From: Gallionella straubiae
GTDB lineage: Bacteria; Pseudomonadota; Gammaproteobacteria; Burkholderiales; Gallionellaceae
Assembly: GCF_051257895.1 (NCBI RefSeq)
Contig: NZ_CP194331.1
Coordinates: 62,001 to 126,000, forward strand
Length of the DNA: 64,000 bases
Direction: 5' to 3'
Shown piece by piece: positions 1-5,961 of the stretch (the first letter of the stretch is position 1; the number at the start of each line of letters is the position of its first letter). The translations under genes and the position numbers were made by a program. Below the pieces are notes generated by a model that did no database searches, was not told where the DNA came from, and saw only the letters and a list, made by a program, of their open reading frames with translations.

Positions 1-1
1 T

Positions 2-109
2 GGCAAGTCGGGCGCCGATATCAGGCTCACCCTGCAGAAAATGGACAGCTATAAGGCGCGGATTTTCTCGGAGGACTCGGGCTCGGTCGGCTGGCAGTTC
101 GAGAAATAA
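2..109 (+). CDS. C-terminal end of an unidentified protein (partial)
   Basis: An open frame enters from before the window and ends at the TAA at 107-109. The 35 visible residues end in GWQFEK and contain the segment GADIRLTLQKMDSYKAR. I do not recognise the family from this fragment. It ends 38 bases before the NUDIX gene on the same strand, so the two may share a transcript. The frame choice is supported by plausible codon use and the spacing to the next gene, not by a domain. Confidence 0.5.
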   Translation, partial: GKSGADIRLTLQKMDSYKARIFSEDSGSVGWQFEK

Positions 110-147
110 TTCCGCCCGGAGCGGTTTTTATCAAGCAAGGAATCGCC

Positions 148-690
148 GTGGATTTGAAGGAAACCCGCCTGGATACGGCCTTGATGTACGACGGCAGCTT
201 CCTCAAGGTGCACAAGGATCATGCGCGCCTGCCGGACGGCCAGGTGCATACCCGGGAATACATCGCCCATCCCGGCGCAGTCGCCGTGCTGGCGCTGCTC
301 GACAACGGTAAGCTGGTGATGGAGCGCCAGTACCGCTACGCGCCGCAGCGCGAATTCATCGAAATCCCCGCGGGCAAGATCGATCCCAGCGAAGATATCC
401 TGCGCACCGCACAGCGCGAGTTGCTCGAAGAAACCGGCTATGCCGCCGGCGAGTGGACACACCTGACGACCACCTGGCCGTGCATCGGCTACTCCGACGA
501 GCACATCGAATATTTCCTGGCGCGCGGCCTCACCCACCGGGGTCGCCAACTCGACGACGGCGAATTCCTCGAAGTGTTCGAGCTCTCGCTCGCCGAGGCG
601 CTGGAGTGGGTGAGATTGGGGAAAATCGACGACAGCAAGACCATCGTCAGGCTGTTCTGGCTGGAGAAGCACCTCAACGGCTGGCGCTGA
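148..690 (+). CDS. nudF: NUDIX hydrolase, ADP-ribose pyrophosphatase type
   Basis: 180 residues, starting at GTG with an AAGGA ribosome site a few bases upstream. The Nudix box is complete: GKIDPSEDILRTAQ followed by RELLEETGY, matching the G-x5-E-x7-REUxEExGU pattern. The N-terminal part has the features usual in ADP-ribose pyrophosphatases, and the length fits that group. The expected reaction is hydrolysis of ADP-ribose to AMP and ribose 5-phosphate, a cytosolic clean-up function. Substrate assignment is by family resemblance only; other nucleoside diphosphate sugars are possible. Confidence 0.85.
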   Translation: MDLKETRLDTALMYDGSFLKVHKDHARLPDGQVHTREYIAHPGAVAVLALLDNGKLVMERQYRYAPQREFIEIPAGKIDPSEDILRTAQRELLEETGYAAGEWTHLTTTWPCIGYSDEHIEYFLARGLTHRGRQLDDGEFLEVFELSLAEALEWVRLGKIDDSKTIVRLFWLEKHLNGWR

Positions 691-759
691 AAATTGCTGC
701 GGAGGGCGTCTGATGGAACTCTAGCCATTCCACTAGACTGCCAAAATACAGCAGCCAAG

Positions 760-930
760 TGGCTGGTTATGCGGTGTTGCGCTGTATTGGTTTCGGCATA
801 ACATGCTGCGCATGTGAGCCTTCACCGCAACTTCGTTGTCGCAATCCTCATGTACTTTATGTACATTCCGGTTGCTGCGTTCCGTGCGCCTTGCATCCAT
901 CCCTCCTCGCGAATTTTTAAGGCAGCTTTT
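760..930. repeat. Structured intergenic element upstream of amtB
   Basis: Within the 428-base gap between the NUDIX gene and amtB is a run of short palindromes. ACATG-CTGCG-CATGT lies near 800-815, GCAAC-TTC-GTTG near 828-840, and TGTAC-TTTAT-GTACA near 851-866. These are followed by a CG-rich stretch and an AT-rich tail. A minus-strand open frame covers it but has no recognisable domain. The layout looks like a mobile or repetitive non-coding element, but no second copy lies in this window. Confidence 0.35.
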
Positions 931-948
931 TAGCCCATCCCCTAGTTG

Positions 949-965
949 TGCACCGCACCGGTGCA
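949..965. promoter_or_regulatory. NtrC binding site
   Basis: TGCACC-N5-GGTGCA is a perfect palindromic match to the NtrC (NRI) enhancer consensus. It lies about 105 bases upstream of the sigma54 promoter of amtB, the usual distance for an enhancer acting through DNA looping. It implies induction of the ammonium transporter under nitrogen limitation. Confidence 0.8.
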
Positions 966-1069
966 AAACCCCGGCGCGCCCATGATAAAGCGCACCAACT
1001 TCTCCCTTTAAAGCGTTTACTCCTCCGTTCTTCATGGAATTGCCTTTAGCTATCAGCTGGTTGGCGTTG

Positions 1070-1085
1070 TGGAACGCATCTTGCG
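1070..1085 (+). promoter_or_regulatory. sigma54 (RpoN) promoter of amtB
   Basis: TGGAACGCATCTTGCG matches the -24/-12 consensus TGGCACG-N4-TTGCW, with the invariant GG and GC doublets ten bases apart. Transcription should begin near 1096. The amtB ATG at 1119 follows a TAGGAG ribosome site at 1107-1112. Confidence 0.8.
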
Positions 1086-1118
1086 TGTCTTCTGGGGCAT
1101 AAACCATAGGAGATACGC

Positions 1119-2321
1119 ATGGAAAACCTGAAATCCGGCAACGACGTCCTGTTCCTGCTGCTCGGTGCGGTCATGGTGCTGGCGATGCATGCCGGCTTCG
1201 CCTTCCTGGAACTTGGCACGGTGCGCAAGAAAAACCAGGTGAATGCGCTGGTCAAGATCCTGGCCGACTTCGCCGTCTCCACTCTCGCGTACTTCTTCAT
1301 CGGCTACGGCATCGCCTACGGTGTGCATTTCTTCGGCGGCGCGGAACAGCTCGCGCAGAAGAGCGGCTACGACCTCGTGAAATTCTTTTTCCTGCTCACC
1401 TTTGCCGCCGCGATCCCCGCGATCGTTTCCGGCGGCATCGCCGAGCGCGCGCGCTTCAATCCGCAACTGGCCGCCACCTTCATGCTGGTCGGCTTCATCT
1501 ATCCGGTTTTCGAGGGTATTGCCTGGAATGGCCGTCTCGGCGTGCAGCAATGGTTGGCTGCATCATTTGGCGCACCATTCCACGACTTCGCCGGCTCGGT
1601 GGTGGTGCATGCGATCGGGGGCTGGATCGCGCTGGCGGCGGTGCTGCTGCTCGGTGCACGGCGTGGACGCTACAGCAGGGAAGGGCGCGTCGCCGCACAT
1701 CCGCCCTCCAGCATCCCGTTCCTCGCCCTCGGCGCGTGGATACTCACCGTGGGCTGGTTCGGTTTCAACGTCATGTCGGCGCAGGAGATCACCAAGATCA
1801 GCGGCCTGGTCGCAGTCAACTCGCTGATGGCGATGGTGGGAGGAACGCTGGCCGCGCTGTGGACAGGCAAGAACGATCCCGGCTTCGTGCACAACGGCCC
1901 GCTGGCCGGCCTGGTGGCGATCTGCGCCGGCTCCGACCTGATGCACCCCATCGGCGCATTGCTCACAGGCGGTGTGGCGGGTGCATTATTTGTGGCGATG
2001 TTCACCCTCACGCAGAACCGCTGGAAGATCGACGACGTGCTCGGCGTCTGGGCGCTGCACGGCCTGTGCGGTGCGTGGGGCGGCATCGCGGCGGGCGTTT
2101 TCGGCGCCAAGGTGCTGGGCGGACTCGGCGGGGTCAGCTTCATGGCGCAGTTGTGCGGCACCTTGCTCGGTGTGGCGATCGCTTTCACCGGCGGCTACGC
2201 AGTGTATGGCGCGATCAAGAAGCTGGTCGGCATCCGCCTCGATGCGGAAGAGGAATTCAACGGCGCCGATTTGAGCATCCACCGGATTTCTGCGACGCCG
2301 GAAAGGGAGTCGGGCTGGTAG
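1119..2321 (+). CDS. amtB: Ammonium transporter (Amt family)
   Basis: 400 residues with about eleven predicted membrane segments. The first hydrophobic segment has the Amt-typical FLELGTVRKKN start of the first loop. The twin pore histidines are visible in SVVVHAIGG and in ALHGLCGAWGG, and the conserved GWFGFN segment sits between them. It conducts ammonium/ammonia across the inner membrane. No glnK (PII) gene lies next to it, unlike in many bacteria. The sigma54 promoter and NtrC site upstream indicate nitrogen-limitation control. There is no cleaved signal peptide, which is seen in some but not all Amt proteins. Confidence 0.93.
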   Translation: MENLKSGNDVLFLLLGAVMVLAMHAGFAFLELGTVRKKNQVNALVKILADFAVSTLAYFFIGYGIAYGVHFFGGAEQLAQKSGYDLVKFFFLLTFAAAIPAIVSGGIAERARFNPQLAATFMLVGFIYPVFEGIAWNGRLGVQQWLAASFGAPFHDFAGSVVVHAIGGWIALAAVLLLGARRGRYSREGRVAAHPPSSIPFLALGAWILTVGWFGFNVMSAQEITKISGLVAVNSLMAMVGGTLAALWTGKNDPGFVHNGPLAGLVAICAGSDLMHPIGALLTGGVAGALFVAMFTLTQNRWKIDDVLGVWALHGLCGAWGGIAAGVFGAKVLGGLGGVSFMAQLCGTLLGVAIAFTGGYAVYGAIKKLVGIRLDAEEEFNGADLSIHRISATPERESGW

Positions 2322-2336
2322 TGCAGCCCATAACGC

Positions 2337-2365
2337 AAAAGGGCAAGCCTTCCGGCCTGCCCTTT
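2337..2365. terminator. Terminator between convergent amtB and yceI genes
   Basis: The inverted repeat AAAGGGCAAGCC-TTCC-GGCCTGCCCTTT is flanked by A and T runs on the two sides, so it can act in both directions between the convergent genes. Confidence 0.75.
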
Positions 2366-2384
2366 CCCGGGAGATAGCGAAACT

Positions 2385-2948
2385 TCAGTCCTTCAACGCT
2401 TCTACCGGCGATGAGATTTTCACTTCGTCGCTCACCATAGGGACGTATTTGGCCATGCCGAATTCCGAGCGTTTCAGTGTGGCGGAGATGTCCGCGCCGC
2501 AGGCCGGTTTTTTGGCCATCGGGTGCATGGTGCAGCGGAAGTTACTCACAGTGAGGGTCAGCGGCCTGGTCACGCCGAGCAGGGTGAAGCTGCCTTCGGC
2601 GGCAACCACCTTGTCGCCGTCGAACACCAGCTTGTCCGAGACGAAGCGCATGGTGGGGAATTGGGCGACGTTGAAGAATTCGTCGGACTTCATGTGCTCG
2701 TCCCATTTGTCGAGTCCCATGTCGAGCGAGGCGGTCTCGATCACCAGCTCCACGCTGCCCTTCTTCGCGGCGGTGTCGAGGGCGATCTTGCCGCTGGATT
2801 TGTTGAAGCGGCCGCGCTGGGTCGAGAAGCCCATGTGGTTGACCTCGAATACCGGGAAGGTGTGGCGCGAGTCGATGGTGTAGCTGTCGGCGGCCCAGGC
2901 GGGTGCGGCAAACAGGGTGGCGAGGAGAGCGGCGAGAAGTTTATTCAT
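2385..2948 (-). CDS. YceI family periplasmic protein
   Basis: 187 residues with a signal peptide (MNKLLAALLATLFAAPAWAA, cleavage after AWA). The mature part has the YceI lipocalin-like pattern: YTIDSRHTFPVFEVNHMGF at the start, then SVELVIETASLDMG, FPTMRFVSDKL and VTRPLTLTVSNF. YceI proteins bind polyprenyl or isoprenoid lipids, and several are linked to cytochrome b561 genes, as here. It is the last gene of a reverse-strand set: MarR, CDGSH protein, cytochrome b561, YceI, YceI. Its own AAAGGAAA ribosome site lies just upstream. Confidence 0.88.
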   Translation of the reverse strand: MNKLLAALLATLFAAPAWAADSYTIDSRHTFPVFEVNHMGFSTQRGRFNKSSGKIALDTAAKKGSVELVIETASLDMGLDKWDEHMKSDEFFNVAQFPTMRFVSDKLVFDGDKVVAAEGSFTLLGVTRPLTLTVSNFRCTMHPMAKKPACGADISATLKRSEFGMAKYVPMVSDEVKISSPVEALKD

Positions 2949-2969
2949 GTTGTTTTCCTTTCGGGTTGG

Positions 2970-3521
2970 TTATTTTTTTGCAACGGTAAAGTGGAAGCGA
3001 ATCTGCACTTCGTCGGCGACCGTGTCGGGGTCGCCCCAGATGCCCGAGCCGATGCCGTACTCGAGGCGCCTGATCGGGAACATGCCGTCGATGACCAGCG
3101 TATCGGCATTCTGTTTGAGCGTGAAGGGCGCCCGGATATCCAGGGTCTTGCCCTTGATGGTCAGCTTGCCCAGCGCCTCGTAGCGCCCAGCCCCGGACGG
3201 TCTGACGCTGCCGGAGACGAAGCTGGCGACGGGATGGTTCTTCGTGTCGAACCAGGCCTTGCCCGCGACTTCGGCGTCGGCTTCGGCGCTGCCGGTGTCG
3301 ATGCTGGCGAGGTCGATGTCGATGCGCGCCGTGCCGGCCTCGGGCCTGGCCGGGTCCATCGCAATGTGCGCAGCGAATTTCCGGAAGCCGCCTTCCACCG
3401 GCACACCCATCTGTTTCGACACGAAGGAGACGCTGCTTTGTTGCGGCCGCAGCACGGTGAATTCCGCGCCGGACGCCAGCGTGGCTGCGAGCAGCAATAG
3501 AAAAGCCGGCCAGTATTTCAT
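2970..3521 (-). CDS. Second YceI family periplasmic protein
   Basis: 183 residues with an N-terminal signal peptide ending near ASGAE. It shows the YceI core pattern (SSVSFVSKQMGVPVEGGF, ARIDIDLASIDTG, HPVASFVSGSV, LTIKGKTLDIRAPF) but is clearly diverged from its neighbour downstream. Its ATG overlaps the end of the cytochrome b561 gene by four bases, so the two are translationally coupled. Two different YceI proteins after one b561 suggests a membrane quinone-linked redox module; the exact ligand is unknown. Confidence 0.85.
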   Translation of the reverse strand: MKYWPAFLLLLAATLASGAEFTVLRPQQSSVSFVSKQMGVPVEGGFRKFAAHIAMDPARPEAGTARIDIDLASIDTGSAEADAEVAGKAWFDTKNHPVASFVSGSVRPSGAGRYEALGKLTIKGKTLDIRAPFTLKQNADTLVIDGMFPIRRLEYGIGSGIWGDPDTVADEVQIRFHFTVAKK

Positions 3522-4060
3522 GACTTCCTCCCGAGAAACGGAATCATGCGCGCCAGCACCCCGTCGCGCTCGATGAAGTAATGCTTGAGCGCGGCACCGA
3601 TATGGGCGAGCACCAGGCCGAGCATAACGAAGTTGAGGCCTTCGTGCACCTCCTTGAGCAGGTCGCCCAGTTCCTTGTTCTTATTCACCAGGTCGGGCAG
3701 CGGCAGCACGCCGAACCACACGGTCTGGACGCCCTTGGCGGAGCTCATCAGCCAGCCGCTCAGCGGCACGGCGAAGATCAGCGCATAGAGCAGGTAATGC
3801 ACGGTTTCGGCGGCAAGCTTTTCCCAGCGCGGCATGGCAACGGGCAACGGCGGGGGGCGGTGGGTGATGCGCCACAGCACGCGCAGCATGGTCAGCATGA
3901 AGACGGTGACGCCGACCCACTTGTGGTAGCTGAACAGCCGGAGCTTGTCCGGCGACAGCGGCAGGTCGTGCATGTACACGCCCAACGGAAAGTTGGCGAA
4001 GATCAGCAGGGCGATGGCCCAGTGCAGCGTGATGGCGGTGCGGGTGTAGTGATTTGACAT
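3518..4060 (-). CDS. Cytochrome b561 family membrane protein
   Basis: 180 residues with four membrane segments and histidines placed as haem ligands: ITLHWAIALL in segment one, FSYHKWVGVTVF in segment two, TVHYLLYALIF in segment three and VLAHIGAALKHYF in segment four. This is the bacterial b561 (CybB-like) family, which moves electrons between periplasmic donors and the quinone pool; some members oxidise superoxide. The gene lies directly after the dual-CDGSH gene and overlaps the first YceI gene. Confidence 0.9.
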   Translation of the reverse strand: MSNHYTRTAITLHWAIALLIFANFPLGVYMHDLPLSPDKLRLFSYHKWVGVTVFMLTMLRVLWRITHRPPPLPVAMPRWEKLAAETVHYLLYALIFAVPLSGWLMSSAKGVQTVWFGVLPLPDLVNKNKELGDLLKEVHEGLNFVMLGLVLAHIGAALKHYFIERDGVLARMIPFLGRKS

Positions 4061-4079
4061 GGCGACTTGGAGTCGGTGT

Positions 4080-4316
4080 TCAAAGCCCGTTGTGTGTTCC
4101 GTCGCAGAACGGAGAGCCCAAGGTGGCCCGGCAACCGCAAAGATATTTTGTTTCCTTTTCAGTGACGGTGAATTTTACCGGGTTGATGCCGGTTCCTTCA
4201 TGGGCGCCATCGCAGAACGGCTGGCTTTTCGACAGGCCGCATGCGCACCAGTAGTGGTCACCGGGTTCGAGTTCTACTGCATAGGGACTATTTTGCGTGC
4301 TTACGGGCTTGGTCAT
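4080..4316 (-). CDS. Dual CDGSH-type iron-sulfur protein
   Basis: 78 residues with two CDGSH iron-binding motifs: CACGLSKSQPFCDGAH and CGCRATLGSPFCDGTH. Each supplies three cysteines and one histidine for a 2Fe-2S cluster of the mitoNEET type. The small tandem form is common in bacteria and is thought to be a redox or cluster-transfer protein in the cytoplasm. It overlaps the MarR gene by four bases (ATGA), so it is co-translated with the regulator. Confidence 0.92.
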   Translation of the reverse strand: MTKPVSTQNSPYAVELEPGDHYWCACGLSKSQPFCDGAHEGTGINPVKFTVTEKETKYLCGCRATLGSPFCDGTHNGL

Positions 4317-4777
4317 GATTTTCCTTTCATGGGGGTGGAGAGGTTATTCGGTGCAGAGAGCGCAGTGCGCAGCCGTGTCAATTCAGTTTTCATGGTGTCC
4401 AGATCAGCCTGCGAGAAGGAGGCGAAAGACTGTCCGATGTACTTCAGGTGGGCTGGGAACACCTTGGCAAAAAGTGCCTCTCCCTTGTGCGTCAGTTGCA
4501 CGATCTGGCTGCGGCCGTCGCTGGCCGAGGCAACTCGACGCACCAACCCCTTGGCCTCCAGGCGATCCACCACACCGGTGAGCGTGCCCTTGGTGATCAG
4601 GGTTTTTTCTCCCAGCTCCTTGAAATTCATGCCATCTGTATTGCCGAGCGTGGCGACGATGTCGAATTGCGACGGAGTGAGGTCAAGGGTGCGGATGTGA
4701 GTCGCCGAGCAGGTCTCGAATGCCTGATAGGCTCGGGCAAGTTCGCGTAAGACTGGAATGAAGGGTTTTTGTGGCAT
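4313..4777 (-). CDS. MarR family transcriptional regulator
   Basis: 154 residues with a winged-helix core: LTPSQFDIVATLGNTDGMNFKELGEK, then the recognition helix ITKGTLTGVVDRLEAKGLV, then the wing VASASDGRSQIVQLT. It is the first gene of the reverse-strand CDGSH/b561/YceI operon. A long inverted repeat just upstream (4791-4825) is the likely operator, so autoregulation is probable. The inducer is unknown; the redox nature of the operon suggests an oxidant or a small aromatic compound. Confidence 0.9.
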   Translation of the reverse strand: MPQKPFIPVLRELARAYQAFETCSATHIRTLDLTPSQFDIVATLGNTDGMNFKELGEKTLITKGTLTGVVDRLEAKGLVRRVASASDGRSQIVQLTHKGEALFAKVFPAHLKYIGQSFASFSQADLDTMKTELTRLRTALSAPNNLSTPMKGKS

Positions 4778-4790
4778 GGCTGCTCATCAA

Positions 4791-4825
4791 GTTCTAGTTA
4801 GGATATTATATGTTCTAACTAGAAC
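4791..4825. promoter_or_regulatory. Inverted-repeat operator upstream of the marR operon
   Basis: GTTCTAGTTAG and CTAACTAGAAC form a perfect 11-base inverted repeat with a 13-base AT-rich spacer. The right arm also lies in the shorter palindrome GTTCTA-AC-TAGAAC. It starts 14 bases upstream of the marR start codon, where an autoregulating MarR protein would bind. Confidence 0.7.
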
Positions 4826-4995
4826 TAATGTCAAATTTGTGAAGGCAACTTATTTCCCTACGGATGCTCTAATGCTGCTGGATGGGTTGCTGGCCGGTTT
4901 TGCCTTGAAATTCCGGCGGCAACCCTCATATAACCAACCGGGCAAAGGGGAGTGGTAAACTGCGCCCACTTTTTTAGTTTGATGGAGACAAGTGT

Positions 4996-5877
4996 ATGAA
5001 ACGAATTTTCCTGTTCATTTTGACCAACGTGGCGGTGCTGTTCGTGATCAATATCACCCTGCGCCTGCTCGGCGTGGATCGCTGGCTGGATGAATCGGGT
5101 GGCATCAACTTCTCCGCACTGCTGGTGATGTCGGCGGTGATCGGTTTCGCCGGTTCGCTGATTTCGCTGGCGATGTCCAAATGGTCGGCCAAGCGCATGG
5201 TCGGCGCGCAGGTCATCGAGAACCCGATCGACCCGACCGAGCGCTGGCTGGTGGAAACGGTGCGCCGCCAGGCTGATGCCGCCGGAATCGGCATGCCGGA
5301 AGTGGCGATTTACGACGCGCCGGACGTGAATGCGTTCGCCACCGGCTGGAACCGCAACGACGCGCTGGTGGCGGTGAGCACCGGCCTGCTGCACAACATG
5401 AGCCGCGACGAGGCCGAAGCGGTGCTGGCGCATGAAGTCAGCCACGTCGCCAACGGCGATATGGTGACGCTGGCGCTGATTCAGGGCGTGGTGAACACCT
5501 TCGTGATCTTCTTCGCCAAGCTGTTCGGCTACTTCGTCGACCGCGTGCTGCTCAAGAACGATGGGCGCAACGGCCCCGGCATGGGTGCGTTTGCCGCAGA
5601 AATCGCCGCGCAACTGGTGCTGGGCATCCTGGCCAGCGTGATCGTGATGTGGTTCTCGCGCCAGCGCGAATTCCGTGCCGATGCGGGCGGAGCGAACCTG
5701 GCGGGGCGCAACAAGATGATCGCCGCGCTGGAGCGCCTGAAGATCAACCACGAGCAGTCTGCCTTGCCGGAAAAAATGGCCGCCTTCGGTATTTCCGGCG
5801 GCAAGGGCTTCGCCAGACTGTTCATGACCCACCCGCCGCTGGACGAGCGCATCGAGGCGCTGCGTTCTGGGAACTGA
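4996..5877 (+). CDS. htpX: Membrane zinc metalloprotease HtpX
   Basis: 293 residues of peptidase family M48. Two N-terminal membrane segments are followed by the zinc motif HEVSH at residues 146-150. Two further hydrophobic segments follow, then the third-ligand region REFRADAGGANLAG, and the C-terminal MTHPPLDERIEAL typical of HtpX. It degrades misfolded inner-membrane proteins together with FtsH. The length matches the family. It is a single gene followed by its own terminator. Confidence 0.95.
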   Translation: MKRIFLFILTNVAVLFVINITLRLLGVDRWLDESGGINFSALLVMSAVIGFAGSLISLAMSKWSAKRMVGAQVIENPIDPTERWLVETVRRQADAAGIGMPEVAIYDAPDVNAFATGWNRNDALVAVSTGLLHNMSRDEAEAVLAHEVSHVANGDMVTLALIQGVVNTFVIFFAKLFGYFVDRVLLKNDGRNGPGMGAFAAEIAAQLVLGILASVIVMWFSRQREFRADAGGANLAGRNKMIAALERLKINHEQSALPEKMAAFGISGGKGFARLFMTHPPLDERIEALRSGN

Positions 5878-5896
5878 GCCGTAAAAGGCTGAGGCG

Positions 5897-5924
5897 AAAA
5901 GGCCTGCATCGCGCAGGCCTTTTT
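5897..5924 (+). terminator. Rho-independent terminator after htpX
   Basis: AAAAGGCCTGC and GCAGGCCTTTTT form a strong hairpin with a T run. It lies between htpX and the convergent GGDEF/EAL gene. Confidence 0.85.
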
Positions 5925-5961
5925 CATTGGATCCGGCTGGATGTCTCCAGTTGCTGCCGGA

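Noticed and set aside
733..1107. Minus-strand open frame between the NUDIX gene and amtB
   Set aside because: It lies over palindromic sequence, the NtrC site and the sigma54 promoter, and has no recognisable domain or good start.
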